This document shows, in pieces, positions 1 through 12,000 of a stretch of DNA of 64,000 nt (within the stretch, counting starts at the first letter, position 1; each line of letters starts with the position of its first letter). The stretch is from Ilyonectria destructans (Eukaryota > Ascomycota > Sordariomycetes > Hypocreales > Nectriaceae). Position numbers and translations under genes: made by a program. The DNA lies in the NCBI GenBank assembly GCA_020740775.1, contig JAHEWK010000007.1, positions 2,046,001 through 2,110,000 on the forward strand, written 5' to 3'. The notes beneath the pieces are model-generated. The model ran no database searches and had not been told where the DNA came from. It saw only the letters and a list, made by a program, of their open reading frames with translations.

Positions 1-1335
1 CTTGTACCCAGCCTTTTCTGCTTGGTCATGGGTATAGCCGAAGGCTTCTGCTTCGTACGTCGTGGCCCACAGCCAGTTGAGTGCTGGTACAACAATGTAT
101 CTGTTCTTTTCCTTTTCGAGCATGTTCATTCCTGTGCGTTGATTAGCGCAGGCGTTTGACCCCAATAGTATGAATCTTTGCATGCCTTCCTCGTCAATGT
201 AAGACGCATGGTATATCACGTCGACGCCATGCTTGATACACATTTTGATCGAGTCCCTAGCACGAGCATGTGCGCAAAGCCTCTTCCCGTATTTATGAGC
301 TTCATCAACACATGCCGCAGTTTCCTCATCCGTAAAGTAACAGTCTTGGGCAGACCGTGTCTCACAGATTTCCTCACCAGACATGCTTAGTTTGACATTG
401 TCTACACCGATATTTTCGATGTTATGCCGCACGACTTGACGCATCTCTATCAAGATATCAGTGATCACTCGGGGCTTCCTGAGAAAATTACTTACCCTCG
501 GGCCCATCCACAAATGCTGTGATACCTGCAACCAAGTCACCGTTAGGTTTCGCAATTTCTCTGGCATTTGCAAGATATCGCGGTCCCGGGATGTCGCCTG
601 CGTTGATGGCATCCCGAACCACTACGTCGAGTCGGTCCTTGGCCGAGGCAGCTCCGAAGCACCTGCGCACCATCAATCTTCAACGGATCCTTGGCAAAGT
701 ATGGGGCTGATTTGGGAGTATACTTACATGGAGATACAGCTGTTCCTGCAGCTTATTAAGGTATTGGGAAAGGTAACCAGTTGGACTAGAAACCTTAGTC
801 TGTTTGAGTAACTGTTGACCTTTGAATGGACTGGGTATATGGTCTGTATTGTTGATACTATTGTTGGTGTTTTCTTTTTACTGTTGAGCTTCTAGTCCCC
901 CCTCAGGGTATGTGTGTACTAGGGCACCCTAACCTCTTGATACTTACATGGTGTACCCTGAATCAAGGAAACATTGGGCACTCTTCATAGTTAGTAGAAC
1001 ATGCTCTTCGATTTCTAGATCCCCAAGCCTTCCCAAGTCACCCCCGTTCCAAGTGAAATGAGTATGGCCATCTCCGAGTCCGGACATTAGTGTCCTCCCC
1101 CGACCCTGGAAGACTCTGACCATAGGGTCCCGCTCGAGTTGGTCTTGATTCGGGATATGACCCACAGCGGTTATTCTCTCGCCTGCTTTGCCTTGGTCTT
1201 ATTGTGACAAACTTAAGTTCCTGACTTACCTTCAATGAGTACGTCTCCTCTGTAGGGGTCTCGACCAGTGGAGTCTAAAATCTTGACATTGGTGAAAAGA
1301 ATTTTAGACTCCCCATGGGTTCCTGCAATGCTATA
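1..1335 (-). CDS. Amidohydrolase (imidazolonepropionase-like), 3' part beyond window
   Basis: Metal-dependent hydrolase of the amidohydrolase superfamily; substrate unknown. Minus-strand exons read 1230-~1335, 948-1182, 496-662, 186-446 and 1-131, with introns 1183-1229, 663-947, 447-495 and 132-185. The exons join in phase and give the family landmarks in order: FTNVKILDSTG, the metal-binding GHTHF, SAKDRLDVVVRDA, VKLSMSG with the bridging Lys, HARARDS, YHASYID, then a part running off the left edge. Intron 132-185 is GC-AG (starts GCATGC, ends CACAG after a GCTAAT branch point). Intron 663-947 is long for this window (285 nt). No in-frame ATG precedes the first exon: the natural ATG at 1316 (minus) is one base out of frame and an in-frame TAA lies upstream near 1400. 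Either a 5' exon is missed or a one-base indel broke the start. Family call is firm; integrity is not. Confidence 0.75.
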
Positions 1336-1399
1336 CTCTTTTGGCTGCAGGTTGGGATTCACCTTGAGGTTGTTGATGTAGGTGATATTTCGGGGGGTT

Positions 1400-2034
1400 T
1401 ATTTTGTGTGAGCCGTAGCTTGCCACTGTGTGTGGGGACCTTGCGGCTAGGAAACGCTGTCTGGGGTCTTCTGTGGACCCATGATCGTTATCTGACTTAC
1501 TATGCAGACCTGGGAATGTGGTGCTTTGGTCCGGGGAAACTTCTTGAAGCCCAGTGATTGTAACTTAATATGTTCACAAGCCAACATGTATTGCTTCCCC
1601 AGACTACCCCGTGGGGAATGAGGAATGGAGCTAGGTGAGATACCAAAAGCACGAATAGTAGTAAACCTCTTAGAAATGTGACATTGAAAGACAACAGGTT
1701 GATGGATCTGAACATTTAAACTAGGTTGGTTTCCGTAGCCATGGGGTACAGCACATAAGAAGCTTCGAAAAATCGGATGAGATTACTGGCTTTTGTTGCG
1801 TGTCAAAGTCCCACTACTTGAGTTTCGTCTCAGGATACCACGCCATTCTGTACCCCGTGCTGGGTGTAGAAACGGTGCATCCTTTCTTGATTGACATTAA
1901 GGACCTTTAGTTCGGTGTAGCATACCAAAGTCAACTCGGTAAAGGATAGAATCAGCTTCGACACATCCTCCTTCCAAGACTTGCATTGATCACTTTCAGT
2001 TGGCAGACGTGCCTCCAGAACTTGCGTGGCGAGA
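1400..2034. other. Intergenic, no gene recognised
   Basis: About 630 bases between the amidohydrolase 5' side and the HET relic. Open frames are short and match nothing I know. On the minus strand about 1850-2060 there is one continuous open frame of roughly 75 codons without a start. It lies directly after the HET relic and may be decayed coding sequence. Confidence 0.4.
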
Positions 2035-2298
2035 TCACAATGTTTCAGCTCCCATTCGCCAGCATGTTATCGGATTTTCACGAGTGCCCCAGGTGTGAGA
2101 CAGGATGGCATAAGGCGGGACATGTTCGTCGAAGAACTCGGAGAGAAGAAGGGTTTCCGTGTTGAGGAGCCTCATCCCGACGGGCGGACGAGGTAGCCCT
2201 TGAGCCTGGATTGGGAGGAGGAGGTCAGACTGGAATGAAGACAATGAGCGAGCAGCGTTGGGTTCAGCTGAGGCTGACATGGGACAGGGGTAGACCAA
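2035..2298 (-). pseudogene. Truncated HET-domain relic
   Basis: An 87-codon open frame whose second half carries the typical beginning of a HET (heterokaryon incompatibility) protein: MRLLNTETL, then FFDEHVPPYAILSHTWG. It stops shortly after the SHTWG box, so almost the whole HET domain is absent, and the sequence beyond gives no convincing continuation. The first 40 residues before the MRLLNTE methionine are probably not translated. It lies next to an intact HET gene on the same strand but is too different in the visible part to be a simple local duplicate. Alternative: first exon of a gene whose later exons I cannot trace. Confidence 0.55.
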
Positions 2299-2423
2299 GG
2301 GTGTTTTCGGTAATTCGCCGGATCCGGCAATCTGCCGGACTTGTAAGCTTATTGACTTAGATTCCTCATATTAAGCAGGGCCCAGGTTAAGATGCTACCG
2401 ATAGATAAATAAATGTGAATATA

Positions 2424-4531
2424 TCAGACTATTACAATAGTCGAGGTAAGTCCCCTTTCCCAGAACGAAGAGTCAATTCCCCAGGCTATTCCAACTCTTT
2501 GAAAACGAGTCGGAACGACGGTCGATATCTTGTGCGCCTCGTCACAGCCTTCACCCTGCAGGGCAATAGCAAACGTCCTCATCTTGCCATCGGCGGATTT
2601 CTCGCTGTTCATACAGCACAGCAACCAGAAGAGTCTCATCGACCCCACAGGCGCGCAGTCGTCACAGAGCGGGACGTCGTAGCGGATCTCGCCAACCTCT
2701 TCGAGTGTCCCCGCCGCACCTGGTCGGTACAGAGTCAGGCGGTCTTGAGGGCCCGGCGTGAAGGTCACGTTCAGGTGATTCTTGGGTGCTGCGTACGTCT
2801 CTTGCTTCGCGAAGGCCATTGCGACTTTACCTTGAATTCTGAGGGTCCCGGATTTGACCATGCCGTACGGGTCTATGGAGGACTGGAGCGTCACGTCAAT
2901 GAGCTTTGGTGCGTACGCGGGGTCTGGGTCGGCATTGAAGCTGTGCCAATAGCCGTTGATCCAGGACAGGTATTGAACTGGGCCTTTCACGGAAGCCCAC
3001 GACCAGCTGGGGGCGAGATAACTTGAAGGCCGGCTGTGCGTGGTAAATGGACGGCTGACGTGCCAGTTACTCGCCCATAGCAGACAATGCGCAAAGTAGG
3101 ACTTCCACAGCCCGGCGTGGTATTCATCAGAGGTGCTCTCGGCTATGGACCGGGCGATGCCAGAGAAGGCGGGCAAGATGTCTGTTTGCTTGGTCAGGGA
3201 GCGGCTGGTGTACCGATCGACGAGCTCGAACCACGATAGCCTCTGTTTCGTGACGTCGTCTGTCGGTTTCGAATCGTTGACGGGCAACCCGATGCGCGTA
3301 GGACGACTAGATGATGCGCCGTCGAACAGCCGCCGTGCATCAAAAGATCCGGAATCGCCCCAAGGGAACTCGATGGTGGCCCGCAACTCGCGGCATTCCC
3401 AGCGAATCGTGTCTTTGGAGTAGTGTACCACTCGAGGCGAGAGCTCCCTTTCTTGGAGCGTCCATCCTCGCTTCGTCAGCGGGTCACAGCCCAAGATTTG
3501 CCCGACTGGATACACGTCCCTGCTCCAGAGCCGAAACACTGCGGTCGAGTCCTCTGTCGACGAGGCTGCGCTGTTGCTCTGACACTCAATGTCGACGGGG
3601 CCGTGCGATCGCACATTGTCTGCCACTCTGCACCCTCCCCTTCCATCGGCAGATCCCGATGCCGATATCGTGAGATGTGCGTTCGAGTAGACCGACGCCA
3701 TCTGAGCGGCTTCAGTCTCCCAATCCGCAGGCGAATCCTGGATAATGCAGAGCGAGTCGATCCAGATGTATCGAACCTCAAGACGTCGGGCGATTTCGAT
3801 GAAGTCTTGGAACGTCGTCGGCAGGTCTCCCATCGAAATGGACGATTGGTGAACTTTCAGCGTCTGTGAGGTTGTTTTGCCGGCAGCGGACATCGCCAAC
3901 CCCCAGCAATGGCTCAATGCAAGGTAGAGGTTTCCCGTATGCCCCATCTGCGCACTTGATACCAGCGAAAGCTTTGGTTCAGCGGCCGTACCTACATCAA
4001 TAAGCCGAGTTGGCAAGAAACCCGTCCCACGAGCGCAGGACCGGTGGTCTGCAAGACAGAGTTTGGACCAGCGCTGTATGAGCTGAGATTCGTATGGTAG
4101 ATATGGAGAGCCGTCTCCCCCTGTCGCACCAGAGCCTGGGGGCCGTTCACTTCCTGTGAATTGATTCAGCCTGGTCAATGCTCTGTAGAGCCATGTCAAT
4201 CAATGCACATACTCCACCCATCAGGGATAGCATATGTTCGAAAACGGCCGGCTTCTTTCCAGCCGACCCTGACCACTTGGTAGCCAAACTTGGTGCTGCT
4301 CAAGTGGACACGTTCTTCCAAGCTCCATGTTCGCCCCAAGGCGTACTTTCCCGCGTGCTCCGAAGCGCTGCTCTCGATGGCATGGATGAAGAGGCAGCAT
4401 CCTTGACAGCCTGTCGTGGCGGACGCTCGCAGGGCGGGTAAGTTGGGCTGGTGGTCGTAACCGCACTGGTCGTTGCGAAGGAAGCTGAATAGTTTCGCGG
4501 GGATGTTGCTGCAATACTGGCAAAGAGGCAT
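2424..4531 (-). CDS. HET-domain protein (heterokaryon incompatibility type)
   Basis: Two exons, 4213-4531 and 2424-4153, join in phase across a 59-nt intron (GTATGT ... GCTGAAT ... CACAG) and give 682 residues. The N-terminus has a Cys-rich start (MPLCQYCSNIP, TTGCQGCCLF). The HET domain follows at roughly residues 185-330: LALSHCWG, LPTTFQDFIEIARRL, RYIWIDSLCIIQDS, DWETEAAQMASVY, AHLTISASGS. A C-terminal region of about 350 residues has the KRGWTLQERELSPR box typical of HET proteins and a WSWASVKG motif. Known members act in non-self recognition and cell death, or are of unknown role. No NACHT or WD40 part is present. HET genes are usually variable between strains. Confidence 0.9.
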
Positions 4532-5079
4532 GGCGGCGAGGCGCTTTAGGCAGTTGAGAGTGGAGTCTGGAAGCTGGTAGGAAGGGTTGCTGATAAATGA
4601 AGCTCATCAACTTTAAAAGGACAGAAGGGAATATTATGAGAGCTGAATGAGGGGTTTTCAGCTGCATGGGGCTGAAGGTGTCAACTAAGAATTCATCCGC
4701 CTCAGCTGAGATACTTGGTGCCGCATTATCCGCTAGCCTCACCTGGCTATTTTAGATCTGGGCATCTTAAGCCGCTGTTAAGTTTCACCAGGAGATCTTG
4801 CGCGGTGCGCGGTCACCTTTACGAGTACGCGCATTGGTGCGTGTTCTCTGACCACGCACAGGTAGCTTACGGAGATGTCGCATGCCGCGGTAACATTTAA
4901 TCATTTCAAGACGTCGAATGTTGCCTTGTCTCACGATCTCCACGGGAATCCTGATGGGCGGGATTCGTTAGTGGCGGGAGGAAATTAACTACAATTTTGA
5001 GGCCAGAAACTGTCACAGCGATTTCCCTCACGCTCGTCAGTCTTCTCCCCGCGTCACATTCCTCTCAGCTCCAACAACC
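4532..5079. promoter_or_regulatory. Divergent intergenic region
   Basis: About 550 bases between the start of the HET gene (minus) and the cytochrome b5-like gene (plus). It must hold both 5' regions. The bases before the ATG at 5080 are pyrimidine-rich (CCTCTCAGCTCCAACAACC), as is common before fungal starts. No recognisable regulator site or further gene was found. Confidence 0.4.
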
Positions 5080-5550
5080 ATGGGATGGATGAATCAAAAA
5101 CATGAACGCCAAGATAGGCTCGGGCAAAATTCAATTGACGGTCGATTAAACGACTTGAAGCATGCAACCCTACCGTCGGCGTCATTTATCGAGGACACAA
5201 GTGACCCAAGATCATACCAGGCTGTGCCTGTTCGCACCTTAGATGCCGATCTTCCGTTCATCGATCCCTCAATAATTTTGGCCTCCAAATTTGCAAAGCT
5301 GCTGTGGCTTGTCATAGACAACGTCGTTTACGACTGCACAGCATTTACCTCAGAACACCCGGGTGGCTGTAAAGTCCTGCAACCATTCCAAGGCAGCGAC
5401 TACAGCTGGCAGTTTTAGCGCTTTCATGGGAGAAAGGAGATGATGGAATTTGGAAAGCCCCTTCGAATAGATTACACCACCGGCATTCAAAATAAATACA
5501 AGGAGCGACCTAGATTTGTTGGCTTAAGAAAGCTTTGGGCGGATGAATAG
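5080..5550 (+). pseudogene. Cytochrome b5-like heme-binding protein with internal stop
   Basis: A single-exon frame of 157 codons that encodes a cytochrome b5-type heme/steroid-binding fold: LLWLVIDNVVYDC, the heme-ligand box SEHPGG, then RFHGRKEMMEFG and KERPRFVGLRKL near the end. The frame is open except for one TAG at 5416-5418, between GSDYSWQF and RFHGRK. Relatives have a Trp at this point, so the change is TGG to TAG (one base). The same frame then continues 43 codons to a natural stop at 5548-5550. The truncated product (112 residues) keeps only one of the two usual His ligands, so it should not bind heme normally. A sequencing error or stop-codon readthrough would give the same picture. 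Confidence 0.75.
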
Positions 5551-5663
5551 ATAGCACATTGGAAACAACCCCGTTTGTTTACTGGTGGCAACAAGGGACT
5601 TTTTTGTGGAATAGTCATGTAATGATAGAGACATGTTGGAATTCTGCATCTAAACCGTCTAAT

Positions 5664-7542
5664 TTACAGAAATCCTTGGAAGGCCTCACTCACTCCGTGC
5701 ACGTCTTCATATACATGCCAATGCCCACAGCCCTTTAGCACCACAAGCTGACAATCCTCGATTTCTGTCGAATACTTCTCACACAACGTTGGCGGAGACA
5801 CCTTATCCTCGTCACCGGTGATGATCAACGTTTTCGCGGCAATTGATCGGACGTCGAGAGTCTGCGTTGCTCGAGCGAGCGCCCAGCAAGCCTTCGCGTA
5901 TGACTCTGGATCCTGCCCCAGAAGACTCAATCTGACGGCTGTAACTGCGACTGGATTTACCTCCTTCGATTGATTGGAGGTCCCTGCCTCGACAACAGCG
6001 TCAACAACGGCCCTCATGCCTTTGCTTCTCACGAGGGCCGCTCGAGCATACGTTCCGCTCACAGCAGCTTCAGGGAGTGGAGAGGGTGGTGGTCCGAGCA
6101 AGATTATTTTCTTCACGAGCGCTGGGTTGTCAAGTGTGAACTTGATGGCTGCTAAGCACCCCAATGAATGGGCGATAAGTGTGCCTGGGTTTGATGGAGA
6201 CACCTTGGCAGCATCAAACACAGACATAATGTCAGAGGCGAAGGACTCGATGGTCAAGTCGCTGAGTGGGTGAGTTGGGCTCAGACCATGGCCTTCGAGG
6301 TCAAAAAGATGAAGCGAATGGGACTCAGAGTTGGTCAAGGATAGGGTTGAGACGAGAGGAGTCCAGTAGTCCTGCGTCCCGCCGAGGCCATGAACGAAAA
6401 CAAGATGCTCGTTTCCTGATCCAATCTTCTGATAATTGAGCAGCTTGCCATTGAGACGAGTGAGTCCAGTCTCTGAACCAAGGGACTTGGCAGAGTTGGT
6501 CAGTGTAAATGCAGAGCTAGACGTGAGTGGACTCGTGTAGTCCGTGGTGGGCATGGCGATTTTGTTCCGAAGCGTACCGAGCCCAGTGATGGAAACCGCA
6601 ATTTCATCTCCAGGTGCAAGAAATACTGGAGGCTTCTTTCCGATACCGACACCAGCAGGCTAACTAAGGTGTTAGCATTTGGACTGATAATATGGGGAAC
6701 CGTCTCGTATACTCACTGTTCCAGTAGCAATTACATCGCCCGGTTGCAGGGTTTGTCCTTCAGATATCGTCTTTACGAGGGTCGGAATAGAAAAGATGAG
6801 ATCTTCGCTAGTAGCACTCTGCTTAAGCGCCCCGTTGACATACGTCTCAAGTTTGAGAGTGGATGGCAACTGCTCTTTCGGAACAGCAATGGGGCCCTAT
6901 GAGTCGTAAGATTAAGAACCGCTGACCTAGGTTGAGGTAACTTACAATAGGACAGAAGGTATCAGGGGATTTGCCGATGAAGAATTGCTTATGATCTCTC
7001 TGACGTTCTCGTGCTGTCATATCATTGATGATAGTATAGCCCCAAACGTGCTCCCAGGCGTCGGCTTCATTTACACGGAAGCCAGGCTTGCCAATGATGA
7101 CGCCAATCTCTCCTTCATAGTCGGCGGTTTCAGTGAAGGATGGATGGGGGTAGATTTCTTCGCCATCGGCGATGATTGAGGTCGCTCTCTTGGTAAAGAT
7201 GACGGGGTGAGTCGGTCGGTCCATCTTATCGGAGCTATCATATCCAGAGCTGTTAAACTCCTTGGCATGCTCCATGTAATTTTTTCCTACTGCCATAACA
7301 TCACGGCCGGAGATGGGAGCCAAAAGCTTGACATCAGCGGCAGAAATGGGTGCCCCACTGGCAATGATCTTCGAAGGGCCCGATTCAATCACCTGGTACA
7401 GGTCCGAAATTGGCGTGCCAGAAGTGAAGGACAGAGGCTGAATAGTCTTGGCTGTGAAATCATAATGTCCAATACGAGGAACACCGGTATCGGGGGATAT
7501 GAATGCAGCATACTGCGTAAATTGAGGCTTGATAGAGCCCAT
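5664..7542 (-). CDS. Bifunctional FAA-hydrolase / alpha-beta-hydrolase fusion
   Basis: Three exons (6946-7542, 6717-6896, 5664-6659) with introns of 49 and 57 nt give 590 residues. Residues about 1-285 are a fumarylacetoacetate-hydrolase (FAH) family domain: AVGKNYMEHAKEF, the metal-binding DYEGEIGVIIGKPG, INDMTARERQ, then LQPGDVIATGTPAGVGIG. Residues about 300-590 are an alpha/beta hydrolase: FVHGLGG (oxyanion loop), nucleophile elbow AHSLG, acid TGDEDKVSP and His in GCGHWH. The link between the domains is spliced and in frame, so this is a true fusion. The FAH family cleaves or decarboxylates ring-fission products; the second domain could cleave an ester or lactone from the same path. Substrate unknown. 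The divergent neighbour is an organic-acid transporter, which fits a small catabolic unit. Confidence 0.88.
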
Positions 7543-8027
7543 TTTCGTGGTTCGGTTGAGATAACAGATGGTTGAGCAAAGCCTGGGTAATTTGCGCTGT
7601 GGCTAGGACTATACCGGCTGAATTGATGTGCGTGTTCAAATACAGATTCTCACTATCGGCATGATTCAATAATGAGCCTGAAGCTATGCGTCCTAAACAG
7701 GCGAAGCAGAAAATTGAAGATGACGGCCCTGACGCGGAGATGGCGTGTAGCGGGGTAGATGGAGAAGACGGAGATGGCGTCATCGAGCGGGGTCATCCCA
7801 ATGGCCTAGACTAGCGGGTTGTGATGCTAGAGAGTCGACAGATTGGATACGATTCTGGGGAAATTGAGTATGCCATTGTGGAGGGTGATAGAGCAAGGAG
7901 AGTATCGCGGAGGCTCTTGTGTAGTATTAATATTGCGTGAGGGGAAGGGGATTTGAAGCTCACACTACTTGTAAACTTCAATTTTCTTCAAGCATAGGTC
8001 TAAAACAATAATTACAACATTTTCAAG
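7543..8027. promoter_or_regulatory. Shared divergent promoter region (FAH fusion / GPR1-type transporter)
   Basis: 485 bases between two divergent starts, so the two genes may be co-regulated. A minus-strand open frame (7460-7783) runs into the FAH gene's first exon in another frame and is not a gene. The 100 bases before the transporter ATG are AT-rich and CAA-rich, as in many fungal leaders. No specific operator was recognised. Confidence 0.4.
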
Positions 8028-8846
8028 ATGGCCTCTAACGATCAAAATAAGCTAGAGCATACGTATACCCCTAGTGGCCATGTCGAAGATCGCAGTCAGC
8101 CATCACTTCCAGTCGTCCATCGAAGGCCTGCCAACCCTTTACCATTAAGTCTCTTGTCCTTTGCAACAAGTATGAAAGCAAAGCCCTGAATCCATACATA
8201 TCGTCTAATACAACCATCTTGAATGTAGGAATATTCCTTATATCCGGCTTCGGTGTGCATGCTCGTGGCGTGCAAATCCCTAATGTCATGATATCAGTCC
8301 TCATCTTTTTCGGAGGCGCATGCCAATACATCGTATCAATCATGGAATTTGTCTCAGGCAACACCTTTGGTGCCACTGTCTTCGCATACTACGCCGCCTT
8401 CAACGCCTCCCACAACATGATCTACTTGTCCGGTTCGGGAATCATCTCGGCTTGCACGGATCCTAAAACAGGAACCCTTAGCCCGGACTTCCAGCAGTCG
8501 GTGGCATTGTATCTCTGGGCTTGGTTCATCTTGACCGTAATCTTTACTATTGCCGCGATACGCAGCTCGTGGGTTCTTTTTCTTGACCTGCTTGCCTTTG
8601 ATGTTTGTCTCGCGCTGCTTGCAGTTAGAAATATGGTCGATAGCCCGGCCACGACCACAGCAGGCTATGCATTCGGATATATCGTAGCAGGCCTGAGCTG
8701 TAAGCTATCTCCCCAATTTGTGACATTGCATACCTCTTTTTGACGCTAACACTTCGGCAGATTGGGCTGGGCGCGCAGGACTGTTCGTAGTAGATGCGCT
8801 GCATGTCGGATACTTCAGAGATCAGGTTGCTAGCACTTGCGCATAG
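8028..8846 (+). CDS. GPR1/FUN34/YaaH-family acetate-type transporter
   Basis: Three exons (8028-8169, 8229-8699, 8761-8846) with 59- and 61-nt introns give 232 residues. Plasma-membrane transporter family for acetate, succinate or ammonium. Visible family features: the NPLPLSLLSFAT opening (family motif NPxPLGL), FGVHARGVQIPNV, FFGGACQYIVSIMEF, GNTFGATVFAYYAAFN, ALYLWAWFILTVIFT and RSSWVLFLDLL, forming about six membrane segments. The C-terminus is short and ends soon after the YWAGRAGL segment. The last exon is therefore the least certain part, and a shifted splice could lengthen it. Divergent from the FAH/ABH fusion, suggesting import of a carboxylic acid that the fusion, or the path it serves, handles. 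Confidence 0.82.
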
Positions 8847-9098
8847 AGTATTTCCTCAACTTATGCAATTAAACTTCTTCAAGTTATATCAAGTACCTCA
8901 TTCGTATACTACCTGCCAAAGACGGGCATACAAACTACATCACGTCTTTATACCTAGGGATGAGTTCAAAATGCAGAATTCAGGAGCATTAGGTGTATGC
9001 TTAGTGCAGGAGGGGCCCTTCTGCGAATAACGATATTCAAGATCGTATGTCTAAATATTGATAGGTGCTGTAAATAAAATATTCCCTTAACAGTTCCA

Positions 9099-12000
9099 TC
9101 ACATATGTTCCAAAAACCAATTTACCTCGCCAATAACCTGGTGTACACCCGCTTCGGCATCGATGGGGATTACATCAACTTCATCTACTCCGGGGTTCTC
9201 ATGCAGGCTCAGCTGGCCATCAGCCATATCTGCGCTCATATAGTGCCCCTTCCGTTGCTCCAATCGTTTCACCACCACGTCCTTTCCGCATTGAAGATCG
9301 AAAATAATAACCTTGATGCCCCGCTCTGCCAAGGTGTTGCGAATTCTTGAGCGGTATCCAAGCTTCAGTGCAGAGCAACTGATTACAACGGAGTCATAGC
9401 CCAACTCAAACAGGGAGGCGTCTGCGCGAGTGCAAATGCGGTCAAGCCAAAGTAGTCGATCCTCATCCGTTAGAGCCGTTTGCGATCTCATCTTTTCCAC
9501 GGCTAATCTACTGTGAAGGCTGTCTCCTTCGATAAATGGCACATCTAACGACTGAGAGACCGCGGTACCGACTGTAGACTTGCCGCTCCCAGCTGGACCG
9601 GCAACCAAAATTGCCGTCTTGGTGAACTTGTTGGAGGACTCGGGCCTCCAAGAAGTATTGAGAAAGTATCCAACAAAGTTGTTAACAAGATGTTGGTCCA
9701 AAACCGGAGCAGCAGCCAAAGACGGGGAGAGGGAGCAAGCGATCTTCGTATCGAACGGCTTTGATGGCGTAAAGTCATCTTTGTCGTATTTTGAGGCGAA
9801 AAAGTCAACCAGCTTGATTGGGGGGTTCACTGTCGGGTCGGGATTCGAAGTTCGGAGTCGTTGCACCCATTCCTTTGGCTCAACCTCCTCGAAGGACAGG
9901 CCAGCATTCCGCAAAGCGGGGAGTAAATCGTCAGACCAACTAAACATCTTGGGATTTGTCACATTGGCGAAGACGCTGCCAGCTTCAGACAGGGAAATAT
10001 CAGCCACTGCGTCGGCGACAGTGTCGACGGGGAGCCATGACGGTGTCTCCTTGAGCTTCGGCAACGCCCCAACCGTGACGGCAGTCTGCATCATCATAGG
10101 AACAGCCTCTCGGGCATTCCAAACACCATACTTTGTGTCGCCAACAATCTGACCTACTCTCAGCACACGAGCAGTAACGCCTTGGCTCGCCGCCTTGGCA
10201 CAAAGGTGCTCTGCAACAGATTTGGACTGTGCGTATCCCATACCCTGGGCCCATTCGAGATTGGGGACAGTCTCTGGTACCGGCAATGTCGTGGCACGAG
10301 AGCAGGTGCTGACTGAGGAGCAAAAGTTCATCGAGGCTGGCGATACTGACGATTTGCAGAGGGAAATCAGGTTGGCCACACCGGAAATGCTGGGAGCAAA
10401 GCTTGACAACTGCATGTTGAAGTTGACAGACCACGCGCAGTGGATGACCACCCGGAGATCTTGAGTAATTGACTCGTAGTCTGAGTCAGATAATCCGAGC
10501 TTAGCATCGGACAAGTCTGACGGGAGTGCAACAAGTTTCCGTCGGGCCTCAAGAGGAAGCGTGTGATAAACTTGTCGCTGTACCATCGACTCCTTGACTC
10601 GCTCAAGTGCTTCAGCCGGACCGGGAGCTCGAACGAGACAATAGATGCGATCGATTCGTGGATCAGCTGTGAGCTTCGCAGCGACGTGGGCACCAAGTGA
10701 TCCAGTTGCACCAGTCACGACCTAAAATCTTGGTCAGCAGTTATCCTAAACCGGGGGCGAGAACAACTTACCACCGAGAATCGGGATTCATTTGGTGAGT
10801 TTACGCCATACTTCCCAATCAATTCTCTCATTTCGTCTTCAATCGATACTTTGCTGGCTGCGTTTTGACCGATTCGCAAATCGAGAAGGAACTGACTGAG
10901 CTTCTCAATAGACGGCTGCTCGAAAACAACGTTTTGACCAAGCTTGTTGCCACCAGTGTCAACAGTCTTGAGGATCTCACTGCGCATCTGAATAGCTTGT
11001 AGAGAGTCGAGGCCCAAAAGGAAGAAGTCAGTGTCGTCAGCAACGGGCTTGTCCGTGGCGAGAGTTCTTTCCAGAAGCTCTCGCACGAATTCCTGCAGTT
11101 CGGACAAATCCAGCTGCTTCAAATCGGCAGCATTGACATCCTCTGTATCGTAGGCGTCGTCGATATGGTTCTGGAACTGCTTGCAGAATGCCTGTCGAAT
11201 AACGCTGCCTTTGTCGGTTCGTGGATAATCGCAGTCCTGGGGAAGCAAGCGAATCATTCCCTTGGAGATGCGGGCAAATGCATCTGCGGACTGATTTGCC
11301 GATTCGACAACTGGCCAGATGGCGTCAAGGATTTCGTCATTGGACTTTCCAGCCCAAATCTGAGCGGGTACAATGAGGATTCCCAGATAGGGCCGACCGG
11401 CACCAAACACAACTGCCTCGGTGATGTTCTTATTCGATCTGATCGAACCCTCCATCGCAAGCGGATTGAACTTCTCTCCGTTGACAAGGACAATTGTATC
11501 ATCGATTCTGCAGACATATTTCCAGGCTCGAGGGATTGTGGGGTGAGGCTCAAAGAGATCCTTCGTTCTATATGAGTTGTCGTCCTGGTTGGACTGGACC
11601 TTGGCTGGCCAACCATCTGCAACACAGCACTCGTACAGCGGACCTCTTGGAATCCACTTGAGGAACGGTGAAAGTTTGTCGTTTTCTCGGACGTAGTTCC
11701 AGGCCTTGTCGCCTTCTGGTCGGAACGAAGTCATCAACTGACCGACTTCGGTTCTACTAAAGTCAGCAAGTTTCTCAGAAGAATGGCAGAGCCAGACTCA
11801 CGCGCCGTAGTGCCCAACAAGATTGACACCACTGTCCACAAGAAGATTGCCAAGGTCATCAGGACAGGCAGATCCTCCATACATCACAACCTTGAGCTCT
11901 CGCAGTAGGGCAATGCCTTCGTCTGTCTCAGCAAGTAGCTTCAAGGCATATGGTACTCCGTAGAAGATCTCAAACTTATGCTCTCGCATAATCTTGAGCA

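Noticed and set aside
2415..3869. Plus-strand open frames opposite the HET gene
   Set aside because: Shadows of the HET coding exon; no domain, and they overlap each other in different frames.
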